From Gillisella vitis (GTDB lineage: Bacteria; Pseudomonadota; Alphaproteobacteria; Rhizobiales; Rhizobiaceae): a stretch of DNA of 64,000 bases. A program made the position numbers and the translations under genes. The notes below the pieces were generated by a model, which saw only the letters and a list, made by a program, of their open reading frames with translations, was not told where the DNA came from and made no database searches. The stretch spans positions 3,596,501 to 3,660,500 of the forward strand of contig NZ_CP056047.1 in assembly GCF_021559775.1 (NCBI RefSeq), written 5' to 3'. Within the stretch, counting starts at the first letter, position 1; each line of letters starts with the position of its first letter. Of this stretch, positions 1 to 9,494 are shown piece after piece.

Positions 1-2043
1 TCTGACAATCACGATGGCATTATCGATCTGCCGGATGATGCGCCTGTCGGTACCTCTTTCGCCGCCTATGCAGGCATTGATGATCCGGTCATCGAGATCA
101 ATCTGACGCCAAACCGGCCCGATTGCACCAGCATTTTCGGCATTGCCCGTGATTTGGCCGCCTCTGGCCTTGGCACGTTGAAGCAGCCAAAAGCTCCAAG
201 CTTTGCGGTGGAAGGTGAGACCTCGGTTGAGGTCAAGCTGGAGCTGGATGATGCCAAGCTGTGCCCCGGCTTTGCCTATCGCCTCGTGCACGGCGTTAAA
301 AATGGCCCAAGCCCGGTCTGGATGCAAAAGCGGCTGATTGCCATTGGCCTTCGCCCGATCTCGGCGCTGGTGGATGTGACCAATTACATGACCTTTGATC
401 AAGGTCGGCCCATGCATGTGTTCGATGCCGATAAGGTCAAGGGTGTGCTGACCGTGCGCCGCGCCAAGGATGGCGAGGAAATTCTCGCGCTCGACACCCG
501 TACCTATAAGCTAACACCCAACACCGTGGTGATTGCCGATGATAATGGCTTAGAATCCATTGGCGGTATCATGGGCGGCGAGCATTCCGGCTGCGATGAA
601 AACACCAGTAATGTGCTGATTGAATCGGCCCTGTGGGACCCGATCAACATTGCCAAATCGGGCCGTTCGCTCGGCATCATCACCGATGCCCGCTATCGGT
701 TTGAGCGCGGTGTTGACCCGGACTATATGGTGCCCGGCCTTGAGCGCACCACCGAGCTGGTGCTGGAGATGTGCGGCGGAAAGGCTGCAAGCGCCAAGGT
801 GGTTGGCTATCAGGGCCACACGAAAAAGGTGGTTGATTTCCCATTCTCGGAAGTCAAGCGCCTCACTGGCCTCAATGTTTCCACCGACGAATCCCGCACC
901 ATCCTCACCGGTCTTGGCTTTGAAGTGTCGGGCGAGGGCGAAACCGTCAAGGTGGCTGTGCCATCATGGCGGCCAGATGTGGACGGCAAGGCCGATCTGG
1001 TGGAAGAGGTCATGCGTATGCATGGCGTGGATAAGATTACGCCAGAGCCTCTACCATCCATGGGCGCGGTCAACACCAAAATCCTCACCACCTTGCAGAT
1101 CCGCACCCGCACAGCCAAGCGGGCGCTGGCCAGCCGTGGCATGATGGAAGCCGTGACGTGGTCCTTCATCTCGGCAGAACAGGCCGCTTTGTTTGGTGGC
1201 GGCAAGCCGGAGCTGAAACTGGTCAACCCGATTGCTGCTGACATGTCGGACATGCGCCCATCGCTGCTGCCGGGTCTGCTCACCGCTGCCCAGCGCAATG
1301 CCGACCGTGGCTTTGGCGATGTGGCGATTTTCGAAGTCTCCGGCACCTATGAAGGTGATACGCCCGAAGGCCAGCGTCGCGTGGCTGGCGGCGTGCGTCG
1401 TGGCACGGCATCGCTTAGCGGTGCTGGTCGTATGTGGTCCAACGCCACAAAGGGCGGCGGCAAGCCGGTGGATGTCTATGACGCCAAGGCCGATGCATTG
1501 GCCGTGCTGGAAGCCTGCGGCCTGCCCATGGGCAATGTGCAGATCGAGCAGGGTGGGCCGGAATGGTACCATCCGGGCCGCTCCGGCACCATCAAGATGG
1601 GTCCAAAGGTCGTGCTCGGCTACTTTGGCGAGTTCCACCCCAAGACGCTGGCAGCATTGGATGTTTCCGGTGCGCTCTGCGGCTTTGAGATCTATCTCGA
1701 TGCCATGCAGGAGCCGAAGAAGAAGGCCACCCGCACCAAGCCTGCGCTGGATCTCTCGCCCTTGCAGATGGTTAAGCGCGATTTCGCCTTTGTGGTCGAA
1801 AAACAGGTTGAAGCGGGCGCGATCATCAAGGCTGCCACCAGCGCCGACCGCAAGCTGATCACGGGCGTCAACGTGTTTGACGTGTTTGAAGGGGCAAGCG
1901 TTGGCGAAGGCAAGAAATCGGTGGCCATTGAAGTGCTTATCCAACCATCGGACAAGACCCTGACCGATGAGGATTTTGACGCGCTGACCAAGAAGATCGT
2001 CGGCAATGTGGAGAAGACCACAGGCGGTGCGCTACGCGCCTGA
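1..2043 (+). CDS. pheT: Phenylalanyl-tRNA synthetase beta subunit, 5' end missing
   Basis: This is the beta chain of the cytoplasmic (alpha-beta)2 enzyme that charges tRNA-Phe. The frame is open from the first base of the window to the TGA at 2041-2043 and gives 680 residues. About 125 N-terminal residues, including much of the tRNA-binding OB fold, lie upstream of the window. The stretch NLTPNRPDC near the start of the visible part is characteristic of the family, followed by the B3/B4 editing region. The C-terminal ~95 residues match the ferredoxin-like anticodon-binding domain ([10 protein letters not shown], then [10 protein letters not shown]). The ATG at 154 is internal, because homology continues upstream of it. 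A strong terminator follows 58 bases after the stop. Confidence 0.97.
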   Translation, partial: SDNHDGIIDLPDDAPVGTSFAAYAGIDDPVIEINLTPNRPDCTSIFGIARDLAASGLGTLKQPKAPSFAVEGETSVEVKLELDDAKLCPGFAYRLVHGVKNGPSPVWMQKRLIAIGLRPISALVDVTNYMTFDQGRPMHVFDADKVKGVLTVRRAKDGEEILALDTRTYKLTPNTVVIADDNGLESIGGIMGGEHSGCDENTSNVLIESALWDPINIAKSGRSLGIITDARYRFERGVDPDYMVPGLERTTELVLEMCGGKAASAKVVGYQGHTKKVVDFPFSEVKRLTGLNVSTDESRTILTGLGFEVSGEGETVKVAVPSWRPDVDGKADLVEEVMRMHGVDKITPEPLPSMGAVNTKILTTLQIRTRTAKRALASRGMMEAVTWSFISAEQAALFGGGKPELKLVNPIAADMSDMRPSLLPGLLTAAQRNADRGFGDVAIFEVSGTYEGDTPEGQRRVAGGVRRGTASLSGAGRMWSNATKGGGKPVDVYDAKADALAVLEACGLPMGNVQIEQGGPEWYHPGRSGTIKMGPKVVLGYFGEFHPKTLAALDVSGALCGFEIYLDAMQEPKKKATRTKPALDLSPLQMVKRDFAFVVEKQVEAGAIIKAATSADRKLITGVNVFDVFEGASVGEGKKSVAIEVLIQPSDKTLTDEDFDALTKKIVGNVEKTTGGALRA

Positions 2044-2101
2044 CATCCATCGTCAGGATCAGGTGGCGGGAACTTTGTCCCGCTGTTTTTATCGTGATTG
2101 T

Positions 2102-2131
2102 AAAAACCCCTCGAATATTTCGAGGGGTTTT
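2102..2131 (+). terminator. Rho-independent terminator after pheT
   Basis: A near-perfect hairpin has arms AAAACCCCTCGAA and TTCGAGGGGTTTT around a 3-base loop, with the T-rich end on the plus strand. It lies 58 bases after the pheT stop. The A-rich 5' flank could also let it work on the minus strand. Confidence 0.9.
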
Positions 2132-2169
2132 GCGTTTCTCAGGTTTTCAACACAGTTAGACGCTTAATA

Positions 2170-2290
2170 CCAAGTCTCGAAGATGCTCACGCATCCTCGA
2201 CTTGAAAAATTGAAAATATCTCAAATGCGCCAGAGGCTTGAGATATTTTCAAATGGAATACGAAGTGTCATTTTCAATGAACCTTCGTAT
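2170..2290. repeat. Three consecutive intergenic hairpins
   Basis: Three inverted repeats follow one another. The first is imperfect (about 2170-2204, ends CAAGTC and GACTTG). The second has perfect 14-15-base arms (TGAAAATATCTCAA at 2211-2224 and its complement at 2238-2251). The third has 8-base arms (ATACGAAG at 2258-2265 and CTTCGTAT at 2283-2290). The modular palindromic layout resembles the intergenic mosaic elements known in rhizobia. No coding capacity is visible, and no second copy was noticed in this window. Confidence 0.55.
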
Positions 2291-2293
2291 AAA

Positions 2294-2698
2294 TCATCGG
2301 AATGGTGAGCGGCAGACCCGCATGCGGCCATCCCCGGCAATATAGCGGTTGGTTTGTGGATCATAGGACCGATAACGGTCCATGCACCAGCGGACATGGC
2401 GGTTCGATACCCGCGGCGGTGGCGCTGGACGGTAGTAACCCGGTGCTGGGCGATAGTAGCCGGGTGGCGGCGGCGGTGGGACTGGCCGGTAATAGCCTGG
2501 CGGCGGCGGTGGCGGCCTGCCGTAATCGGGCCGGTCATAACAACCATAGACGTCGCAGACATAGCGGATATCGATCACTCGGGATGGGTTGCCGCTGAGC
2601 GGGTCCACGGCAAACGGCATGGTCGCCGAGGCGACAGCGGGCAGGCTGCCGACAAGGACGAACGCAACCCCAGCCAAGGCATTGCGGAACAATGGCAT
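2294..2698 (-). CDS. BA14K family secreted protein, Pro/Tyr-rich
   Basis: The protein has 134 residues from the ATG at 2698, chosen because AGGAGG lies 6 bases upstream; the in-frame ATG at 2728 would only add ten residues. An N-terminal signal peptide (to about AVASA) is followed by a low-complexity stretch with repeated GYYRP and polyproline. The C-terminus (HVRWCMDRYRSYDPQTNRY, later VCRSPF) matches the BA14K domain first known from a Brucella immunoreactive 14-kDa protein. The family is exported and its biochemical role is poorly defined. A lectin-like or envelope role is sometimes proposed, but nothing here tests it. The two C-terminal Cys residues could form a disulfide. Confidence 0.8.
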   Translation of the reverse strand: MPLFRNALAGVAFVLVGSLPAVASATMPFAVDPLSGNPSRVIDIRYVCDVYGCYDRPDYGRPPPPPPGYYRPVPPPPPPGYYRPAPGYYRPAPPPRVSNRHVRWCMDRYRSYDPQTNRYIAGDGRMRVCRSPFR

Positions 2699-2750
2699 TC
2701 TACGCCTCCTCACACTAAAACCGGACATGCCGAATTACATAAATCTCGTC

Positions 2751-2806
2751 GCCCAAGCTTCAAGGCCCAAGCTTCAAGGCCCAAGCTTCAAGGCCCAAGC
2801 TTCAAG
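2751..2806. repeat. Four perfect 14-bp tandem repeats
   Basis: The unit GCCCAAGCTTCAAG occurs four times without a mismatch (2751, 2765, 2779, 2793). The array begins 53 bases upstream of the BA14K start codon, in its presumed promoter or leader. Each unit contains the palindrome AAGCTT. Confidence 0.95.
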
Positions 2807-3119
2807 GGTGGGGACAGTTTCAAGGCGAGGCAATTTTTCTGGCGACATGATTCCATCTGTCTTGCGCTTGCATCTATCAAAAACTCAGGCTTTCGAGCGA
2901 GATCGCTTTGTATATTAGATGAATCATTTATTGGCGCCAGTTTTTTCTGGGTCGCGGATTGTCCCTATTAAAACCTCTAGATTCAGACGCTTGGACGAAT
3001 GTTGAATGATGCTGCAAAATGAACGGGATAGAGGCAATCGGAAAAAAATCGGTCCTGACATGAAAACTTCAAAAACCGTGTTGACAGGCGCGGGCTGGCC
3101 TACTAAATCCCTCCTCGTC
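2807..3119. other. Intergenic stretch between BA14K gene and tRNA-Leu
   Basis: About 310 bases without a convincing gene. The segment must hold the tRNA-Leu promoter and possibly the start site of the leftward BA14K gene. TTGACA at 3081-3086 is a plausible -35 hexamer for the tRNA, with TACTAA or similar sequence downstream as a weak -10. Short open frames here show no ribosome site and no family resemblance. Confidence 0.4.
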
Positions 3120-3206
3120 GCCCAGATGGCGGAATTGGTAGACGCGCCAGCTTCAGGTGCTGGTACTCGAAAGGGTGTGGAGGTTCGAGTCCTCTTCTGG
3201 GCACCA
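3120..3206 (+). tRNA. tRNA-Leu (anticodon CAG)
   Basis: An 87-base tRNA with encoded CCA. The acceptor stem GCCCAGA pairs with TCTGGGC. The D-arm is GGCGGAATTGGTAGACGC. The anticodon stem CCAGC/GCTGG frames the loop TTCAGGT, giving anticodon CAG, which reads CUG. The long variable arm is typical of a class II tRNA, and the T-arm contains GGTTCGAGTCC. A terminator follows 37 bases later. Confidence 0.97.
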
Positions 3207-3243
3207 ATTCCCAAGCCAAATCTTTGATTTGGTTTATGAATAC

Positions 3244-3271
3244 AAAAAAGCCCGGTTCGCCGGGCTTTTTT
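3244..3271. terminator. Bidirectional terminator between tRNA-Leu and the minus-strand gene
   Basis: The hairpin AAAAAAGCCCGG-TTCG-CCGGGCTTTTTT has a stable tetraloop and runs of T on both strands. It can therefore end the tRNA transcript and the convergent minus-strand gene. Confidence 0.93.
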
Positions 3272-3302
3272 GTTTTTAAGCGTCTTTTCGTTGTTTGAGT
3301 GC

Positions 3303-3680
3303 TTATTCTCCGACATCTCTCGGATTGATTCCCGGCAGCCATGCGCCGGTACGTGGCGGTTCGCTGCCCGTATAGGTAATTCCCTCATCCGTGGTGCAGC
3401 GATAGACGGTTCGCGGCATGCCGGAGCCGAGAAAATGAAAATCGCGGGTGCCGCGCCCTTGCATCAGCACGGTCTCGGTTTGGCAGCGATAACTTGGCTG
3501 GAGGTTCTGCCGGTCGATTTCGGCCTGCGTCTTCACGCCGGGCAGGTCCTTGTAACCTTTCAACGGCTGCGACCAGTTATCCAGGGCGGGCTTCTTGTTC
3601 TGGTCTGCCATAACCGGCCCCGTCATGGTCAAGCCTGCTGCCACCAGCGCTGCCGTCCATCTTGCTGCTCGGTTCTGCAT
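3303..3680 (-). CDS. Hypothetical exported protein
   Basis: A 125-residue protein from the ATG at 3680. The upstream in-frame ATG at 3692 overlaps a GGAG that is ideally placed for 3680. An N-terminal signal peptide ends near GPVMA, and the mature part is about 100 residues with two Cys (in YRCQTE and YRCTTD) that may form a disulfide. I do not recognise a family. It is monocistronic, between a terminator and the end of the Tad cluster, so context says little about its role. Confidence 0.6.
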   Translation of the reverse strand: MQNRAARWTAALVAAGLTMTGPVMADQNKKPALDNWSQPLKGYKDLPGVKTQAEIDRQNLQPSYRCQTETVLMQGRGTRDFHFLGSGMPRTVYRCTTDEGITYTGSEPPRTGAWLPGINPRDVGE

Positions 3681-3946
3681 GTCGATCTCCATTTGCTGAC
3701 ACCGTGCCGAAGGACCGGATACCCAGTCCCCTTTTTAAGCTTGTCGGTTCAGGAAAATCGGTGAGCGGTGTCCCTGACAAACAATCGATGGCCCGTTGCG
3801 CGCCTGCCCCAAACTGGGCCTGTCATCTCTGATATAGGAAGGCCGCCGCGAGGGCAAAAGGGCATAAGGCAGGCCTTGCCGATCACGGTTTCGCCAGCGG
3901 GTATCGGATTGTGATATCCATCAAACGCTTCGCTATACCAAAATAC

Positions 3947-4927
3947 CTAGAACCGGTCCGAGACGCGAATACCGGCTGGACCAAGAATAACGGCGACCAG
4001 CACTGGCAGGAAAAACAGGATCATCGGCACGGTCAGCTTTGGGGGCAGGGCGGCGGCTTTCTTTTCCGCGGCATTCATCCGCTCGTCGCGGCCCTCCTGC
4101 GCCAGAACGCGCAGGGCCTGGCCGATCGGCGTTCCATAGCGTTCCGCCTGGATCAAAGCCTGGCAGACAGACTTGACGATTTCCAGCTGGGTCCGGTTTC
4201 CAAGGTTTTCATAGGCCGTGCGGCGGTCCTGGAGGAAAGACAGTTCCGCTGTGGTCAGCACCATTTCTTCGGCCAGTGCCGGAGATTGAGACGCCATTTC
4301 ATCGGCGACGCGCCGCATCGCCGCTTCCATCGACATGCCGGATTCGACGCAGATCAACATCAAGTCCAGCGCATCGGGCCAGGCCCGGCGGATCGAATGC
4401 TGCCGTTTTGTAATGCGGTTGGAAATATAGATATTGGGTAGGTAAAAGCCGACATAACCCGCCACGACCGCCGCCAGGAAACGCACGGCAAACGGCCTGG
4501 ACTGCATGTTGTGCAAGGCGAAGATCCAGGTGGTTGCCAGGGCCAGAAACAGGAAGGGCAGCAGGAAACGGGCCGTCAGAAACATGTTCAGGGCATTTTG
4601 GGAGCGCAAACCAGCGGTTTTCAGCCGGTCCATGGTCTTGTCGTCCACCAGCGCCTTGCGCAGGTTGAAACGCTCGACGATCTTGCGCGCCGAACTGTTA
4701 TCGGTATTGCGCAGGCTGCCGCGCCCGCCCTCGCTGTTCATTCTGGCCCTCTCGCGGGCGCGGATCAGCTCGCGCTCGGAGGAAACGGCCTTCATCCGCT
4801 TATTGAGGTCGCTCCGCTCCAGCAGCGGTGAAATCAGGGTGTAAAGGGTGGCAAAAACCGCAATGGCCACCAATACGGCGATCAGCAGGGTCGGGTTGGT
4901 CAGTGTGGCGGCAAGATCGGCAGACAT
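3947..4927 (-). CDS. tadC: Tad pilus inner-membrane platform protein TadC (CtpI)
   Basis: One of two GspF/PilC-type platform proteins on which the CpaF ATPase acts during Flp pilus assembly. The product has 326 residues from the ATG at 4927, chosen because GAGGA lies 6 bases upstream and tadB ends 10 bases before. An N-terminal membrane segment (about residues 8-30) is followed by a cytoplasmic stretch, then the T2SSF domain with motifs such as ALDLMLICVESGMSMEAAM and two or three hydrophobic segments, the last near the C-terminus (PMILFFLPVLVAVIL). It is the last gene of the Tad operon. No tadD follows it, unlike many Tad loci. Agrobacterium naming would be ctpI. Confidence 0.93.
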   Translation of the reverse strand: MSADLAATLTNPTLLIAVLVAIAVFATLYTLISPLLERSDLNKRMKAVSSERELIRARERARMNSEGGRGSLRNTDNSSARKIVERFNLRKALVDDKTMDRLKTAGLRSQNALNMFLTARFLLPFLFLALATTWIFALHNMQSRPFAVRFLAAVVAGYVGFYLPNIYISNRITKRQHSIRRAWPDALDLMLICVESGMSMEAAMRRVADEMASQSPALAEEMVLTTAELSFLQDRRTAYENLGNRTQLEIVKSVCQALIQAERYGTPIGQALRVLAQEGRDERMNAAEKKAAALPPKLTVPMILFFLPVLVAVILGPAGIRVSDRF

Positions 4928-4937
4928 TGGCACGTCC

Positions 4938-5942
4938 TCAAATGTCAAAATTGATCATGTTACGCATGACGAAAATGCCGATAGACATCCAGAAGGCCGA
5001 GAACCCTAGAATCATATGGCCGCGCGGGTCGGTAAACAGCACCATGATATAGGCTGGAGAGGAAATGTAGACGAGAAAGGCGACGATGAATGGCAGCGCG
5101 CCGATGATGACCGCCGATGCCTTGGCCTCCATCGACAAGGCGCTGACCTTGGCCTTCATCTTGCGCCGCTCACGCAGCACTTTCGATAGGTTGGACAGAG
5201 CTTCGGAGAGATTGCCGCCCGCCTGGGACTGAATGGCGATGACGATGGCAAAGAAGCTGACCTCCTGCAAAGGCATGGAGTTGAACATACGCCCGCAGGC
5301 TTCCGGCACCGTTATGCCCAGTTGTTGCGCATCGACCACGCGGCGAAACTCGGTCTTGACCGGTTCCTGCGCATCGACGGCAATCATCCTCAAGGCATCA
5401 TTGAGCGGCAGGCCAGATTTGATCGACCGCACCATCACGTCCAGCGCATTGGGAAACTCGGTCAGGAATTTTTCCTGACGCCGGCGGATCAGGAAACTGA
5501 CGATCCAGCGCGGCAGGCCGGCACCCGCCGTAAAGGCGATACCCAAGGACACAAACAGAGACATGCCGAGGACAAAGCACAGGCAAAAAAACACCAGGCC
5601 AAGGGTGGTGCTGGCAATGCTGAACTGGGTCAGGCTGATATCAAGGCCGGTCTGGCCGAGCCGCTGTTTCAGCGACTGGCTGGAGATTTTCTTGTTTTTC
5701 TCATTCTGCTTGCGCTCAATTTCCTTCAGCGTGTCCTGCACGGACTTGCGTCGCTTGGAAAGCTCCTGAACCCGGTCGCGCGCCACCTGTTTCTTGGCGG
5801 TATCGGCCTCCGCATTTTTCACCCGGGCGAGGCGTGTGGCGGTTTTCTTGTCGGCCTGCACCCGTGAAAACAACAGGACATAGGCTAGCGATCCCGCCGC
5901 GAGGGCTGCAAGAAGCACGATGGCGAGCACATTGATGGTCAT
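4938..5942 (-). CDS. tadB: Tad pilus inner-membrane platform protein TadB (CtpH)
   Basis: A 334-residue GspF-family protein, partner of TadC in the inner-membrane platform of the Flp pilus. It has an N-terminal membrane helix (VLAIVLLAALAAGSLAYVLL) and a charged, Lys-rich cytoplasmic linker of about 100 residues likely to form coiled coil. The T2SSF domain (FPNALDVMVRSIKSGLPL) and C-terminal membrane helices follow. It sits 3 bases after cpaF and 10 bases before tadC, so the three are surely cotranscribed. Confidence 0.93.
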   Translation of the reverse strand: MTINVLAIVLLAALAAGSLAYVLLFSRVQADKKTATRLARVKNAEADTAKKQVARDRVQELSKRRKSVQDTLKEIERKQNEKNKKISSQSLKQRLGQTGLDISLTQFSIASTTLGLVFFCLCFVLGMSLFVSLGIAFTAGAGLPRWIVSFLIRRRQEKFLTEFPNALDVMVRSIKSGLPLNDALRMIAVDAQEPVKTEFRRVVDAQQLGITVPEACGRMFNSMPLQEVSFFAIVIAIQSQAGGNLSEALSNLSKVLRERRKMKAKVSALSMEAKASAVIIGALPFIVAFLVYISSPAYIMVLFTDPRGHMILGFSAFWMSIGIFVMRNMINFDI

Positions 5943-5945
5943 GGC

Positions 5946-7424
5946 TTATACTACACCGGTTTTCTGTTCCATGGCGTCGAGCGCCGCCGCCAGGCGCCGT
6001 TCCTCGTTGTAATAGCGGGCGCGTTCCCAGAAATGCGGCTTGCCGATGCCGGTGGAGATATGACGACCGATGATCTTGCCGGTCAGGTCCTCGCCATCCA
6101 TTTCGAAGCGCATCAGGTCCTGGGTGATGATCACATCGCCTTCCATCCCCACGACTTCGGTAATGTGCGTGATGCGGCGTGTGCCGTCGCGCAAGCGAGC
6201 TGCCTGAATAATAATGTCGATCGAGCCCGAAATAATCTCGCGGACTGTCTTTGCCGGCAGTGAATAGCCGCCCATGGCAATCATCGATTCCATACGGCTC
6301 AGGCATTCGCGTGGCGTATTGGCGTGGATGGTGCCCATCGAGCCGTCATGGCCGGTATTCATCGCCTGCAACAGGTCGAAGACTTCCGATCCGCGCACTT
6401 CGCCGACGATGATCCGTTCCGGCCGCATACGCAGGCAGTTCTTGACGAGATCACGCATGGTGATTTCGCCTTCGCCCTCGATATTCGGCGGGCGGGTTTC
6501 AAGACGCACGACATGCGGCTGCTGCAATTGCAATTCTGCCGTATCTTCGCAGGTAATCACCCGTTCGTCGGCGTCGATATAGCGTGTCAGACAATTGAGC
6601 AGGGTGGTTTTGCCTGAGCCGGTGCCGCCGGAAATCACCACATTACAGCGAACCCGCCCGATGATTTGCAGGACCTGCGCGCCTTCCGGCGTAATGGCGC
6701 CAAACTTGACCAACTGGTCGAGATTGAGCTTGTCCTTCTTGAATTTACGGATCGTCAGCGCCGGACCATCGATGGACAGCGGCGGCGCGATCACATTGAC
6801 GCGCGATCCGTCAGGCAGGCGGGCGTCGCAGATTGGGCTGCTCTCATCGACGCGGCGGCCAACCTGGCTGACGATGCGCTGGCATATTGAGAGAAGCTGG
6901 GAATTGTCGCGAAACCGGATTTCGGATTCGATGGTTTTGCCGCCGACTTCGATAAAGGTCTGGCCGGCACCGTTGACCATGATGTCGGAAATATCGTCGC
7001 GGGCCAGCAAGGGTTCCAACGGGCCGTAGCCCAGCACGTCATTGCAGATGTCGTCGAGCAGTTCTTCCTGCTCGGAAATCGACATGGCGAAATTCTTGAT
7101 GGAAATGATATCGTTGACGATATCGCGGATTTCCTCGCGCGCGCTTTCCGCGTCCAGCTTGGCAAGCTGCGACAGGTCGATCGTGTCGATCAGCGCCGAA
7201 AAAACCTGGCTCTTGGTATCGTAATAATCCTCGGTCCGGTTTTGGCGACGACGCTGAGCGGGATCGGCGGGAGCGGCTGGCCTGGGTGGCTCGGCGCGGC
7301 CCGGTTCGATCCGCCCGGATGAAGAAACGGACGCCGGCATGCCGGGCGATGACAGTGCCGAGACCGGCACCGCTGTGCCGGAACCGGACTTTACAGACCC
7401 TTCATTTCCACGTTTACCGAACAT
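5946..7424 (-). CDS. cpaF: Tad pilus assembly ATPase CpaF/TadA (CtpG)
   Basis: The hexameric secretion ATPase of the GspE/VirB11 superfamily that powers Flp pilin assembly. The 492 residues hold the conserved N-terminal domain ([20 protein letters not shown] region, here [16 protein letters not shown]). Walker A is GGTGSGKTT, the Asp box is near CEDTAELQL, Walker B is RIIVGEVRG, and the His box is [10 protein letters not shown]. The first ~75 residues are Pro/Ser-rich and probably disordered. It is separated from cpaE by 49 bases and abuts tadB. Confidence 0.97.
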   Translation of the reverse strand: MFGKRGNEGSVKSGSGTAVPVSALSSPGMPASVSSSGRIEPGRAEPPRPAAPADPAQRRRQNRTEDYYDTKSQVFSALIDTIDLSQLAKLDAESAREEIRDIVNDIISIKNFAMSISEQEELLDDICNDVLGYGPLEPLLARDDISDIMVNGAGQTFIEVGGKTIESEIRFRDNSQLLSICQRIVSQVGRRVDESSPICDARLPDGSRVNVIAPPLSIDGPALTIRKFKKDKLNLDQLVKFGAITPEGAQVLQIIGRVRCNVVISGGTGSGKTTLLNCLTRYIDADERVITCEDTAELQLQQPHVVRLETRPPNIEGEGEITMRDLVKNCLRMRPERIIVGEVRGSEVFDLLQAMNTGHDGSMGTIHANTPRECLSRMESMIAMGGYSLPAKTVREIISGSIDIIIQAARLRDGTRRITHITEVVGMEGDVIITQDLMRFEMDGEDLTGKIIGRHISTGIGKPHFWERARYYNEERRLAAALDAMEQKTGVV

Positions 7425-7473
7425 TGTGTCGTTCCAGTCGGGCGCCTATGCAAAGACGCCCTCGGTTGCATGT

Positions 7474-8760
7474 TTACTTGCGTGCCAACATGGCGAATAT
7501 CGTGCTGAGACCCGGTTTTTTTGGCTTCTTGATACTGACCCGTCCGGTGATGAGATGGGCGAGCTGCGAGAACGTCTCCGCCGTCGGACTTTTCGCATCG
7601 ATCTCGGCGATCATCCGGCCGGAATTGGCGGCATTGCCAAACAGCTGAATATCGAAAGGAATGATCGCGGCTGGCTGCATGTCCAAGGGTTCGAAGAAAT
7701 CGCTGGGCGAAATTTCCGGCCGTTTCGGCATGCCGGCCTGATTGAGGATCAGATGCGGTGCCTTGTCGTTCGGCCGCAGCCGCTTCAGGGCGTCGAGCAG
7801 GTTCTTGACGTTGCGCAAATTGGCAAGATCCGGCACGCAGGTCAGGACGATCTCGTCTACTTCCGACAGCAGCGCCAGCGTCCATTCGTTCCAGCTATGC
7901 GGCAGGTCCAGCACCGCGACCGGGGCGCTGCGTTGCAGGGTTTCCAACAGCGGCAGGAAGGCGCCGCGCTCAAAATCATAGGCCCGGTCCAGCAGGGAGG
8001 GGGCAGCCAGCAGGGACAGGTTCTGTGAACACGAGGTCAGCAGGCGATCAAGAAACACTTCGTCCAGGCGCTCTGGAGCAAAGACCGCTTCGGCTACGCC
8101 CTGGGCCGGGTCCTGGTCGAAATCGATATTGGCCGTGCCATAGGGCAGGTCCAGATCGGCCAGGATGGTTTCGGAGGAAAACAGCGAGGCGATCATGAAG
8201 GCCGCATTATGGGCGATGGTGGAGGAACCGACGCCGCCTTTTGCGCCTATGAAGGCGATACTGCGCCCAAGTGGCTCGGCATCGGGGTCGATGAAGATCG
8301 ATGACAAGGCCCCGATGACGTCGGCCATGCTGACCGGCGCAACGATATAATCGGAGACCCCATTGCGCATCAATTCGCGGTAAAGAGCGATGTCGTTATA
8401 GCGTCCGACGACGATGACCCGGGTCGAGGGATCGCAGACATCGGCCAGCGGCGCCAGCTCGGAGAGCAGATTCTCAGGCTTCGCATCGGTTTCCAGAATG
8501 ACCAGATTGGGAGTCGGCGCCCCGGCAAACATATTGACCGCTGCCGAAATGCCGCCGCTCGTTACCCGCATGCTGACCTTGGCCATGCGACGGTCGCGGG
8601 CGGCCTCTTCCATCACCGCCAGCACACTGTCCGAGATGCAGAACGCATGGACGGAAATGCGCGGCAAGGGCCGCAATTGCTCGAGATTACCGGTTCTCAC
8701 CGGTTCCGCGGCCAGTCCGTCTTCTTTCGGTCCCGCGATATCGTATTTGATCGTATTCAT
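7474..8760 (-). CDS. cpaE: Tad pilus localisation ATPase-like protein CpaE/TadZ (CtpF)
   Basis: A MinD/ParA-like protein that positions the Tad machine, often at a pole. It has 428 residues from the ATG at 8760; the frame stays open upstream, but the extra 83 residues have no CpaE character and overlap cpaD. The N-terminal half is receiver-like (VIVVGRYNDIALYRELM). The C-terminal half is the ParA-like fold, with the deviant Walker A reading IGAKGGVGSSTIAHN. The usual Lys-Thr is Ser-Ser here, as in other CpaE/TadZ proteins, so tight ATP hydrolysis is not assured. It lies between cpaD and cpaF. Confidence 0.94.
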   Translation of the reverse strand: MNTIKYDIAGPKEDGLAAEPVRTGNLEQLRPLPRISVHAFCISDSVLAVMEEAARDRRMAKVSMRVTSGGISAAVNMFAGAPTPNLVILETDAKPENLLSELAPLADVCDPSTRVIVVGRYNDIALYRELMRNGVSDYIVAPVSMADVIGALSSIFIDPDAEPLGRSIAFIGAKGGVGSSTIAHNAAFMIASLFSSETILADLDLPYGTANIDFDQDPAQGVAEAVFAPERLDEVFLDRLLTSCSQNLSLLAAPSLLDRAYDFERGAFLPLLETLQRSAPVAVLDLPHSWNEWTLALLSEVDEIVLTCVPDLANLRNVKNLLDALKRLRPNDKAPHLILNQAGMPKRPEISPSDFFEPLDMQPAAIIPFDIQLFGNAANSGRMIAEIDAKSPTAETFSQLAHLITGRVSIKKPKKPGLSTIFAMLARK

Positions 8761-8786
8761 CAGCCTGCCCCCGCGATCCTTGTCAC

Positions 8787-9494
8787 TCAATCCGTGGATG
8801 TCGTGGTTGAGGTGTCCTTGCCGTCGCGATAATTGTCGATCACCGTCGAGCGACGCTCGGCATCGATCGGCGTCATACCGCGCGGCGCGATCAGGTCCGT
8901 CGGGCTGGCAACCTGCGCCGCCAGATTGGCCTGGGAGGCGCAGCCGAAATTCTGCCAGTTCTTGTTCTGCGCCGTGTCGTTGGAGAGATCCTCCGGCCAT
9001 TGGCCACACGGTCCGGCCACCGCCGTGGTTGCGACATAGCTCAGTCGGATCGGCGCGGCATCACCTGTTGCGCCAGCCCGGTAAGGCCGTTCAACGATTT
9101 TAGGGGAGGCAATGCCCTTGGAGACCAGCAGGCTGCGCACCTGGCGAGCGATGCTGGAGGCCGCCATTGTATTGGGAGACCCTTGCGGCACCAGGATCTG
9201 CACATAGCCGGTGGACGCATTGCGGTAATCCTGGGCAAAGCCCGTCACCGCATCGCTCATGCCGATCGTCAGGCGGCTTGAGCCCTGCGCGACCGGAAGA
9301 TCCAGCGAATGCTCGACATCGGTGACGATGATCGGATGGCGGGTACGGTAATCGTCGGGAATCGAGCCGGTGGACATCTCGTCTTTCATACCGCCGCAAC
9401 TGCTAAGCGGCAGGATGGCCATCAATCCGAGGAGGAGCGCGCAAACGCGCGTCAGGGGCAGGGTAGGGTGAAGTGTCATCGCGTTCGCCCTCAT
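8787..9494 (-). CDS. cpaD: Tad pilus assembly lipoprotein CpaD (CtpE)
   Basis: A 235-residue lipoprotein that supports the outer-membrane secretin. The signal peptide ends in the lipobox LPLSSC, giving lipidated Cys33, followed at once by a short GGMKDEMSTGSIP stretch. The body carries the CpaD features (repeated VPQGSPN-type and FGCASQANLAAQVASPTDL motifs). The last is a well-conserved CpaD block. The ATG at 9494 overlaps the end of cpaC by 4 bases (ATGA-type coupling); a second ATG at 9479 is also possible. Confidence 0.93.
   Translation of the reverse strand: MRANAMTLHPTLPLTRVCALLLGLMAILPLSSCGGMKDEMSTGSIPDDYRTRHPIIVTDVEHSLDLPVAQGSSRLTIGMSDAVTGFAQDYRNASTGYVQILVPQGSPNTMAASSIARQVRSLLVSKGIASPKIVERPYRAGATGDAAPIRLSYVATTAVAGPCGQWPEDLSNDTAQNKNWQNFGCASQANLAAQVASPTDLIAPRGMTPIDAERRSTVIDNYRDGKDTSTTTSTD

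Noticed and set aside
2751..2806. Short CRISPR-like array
   Set aside because: The four 14-bp units are directly contiguous with no spacers, and no cas genes are present.
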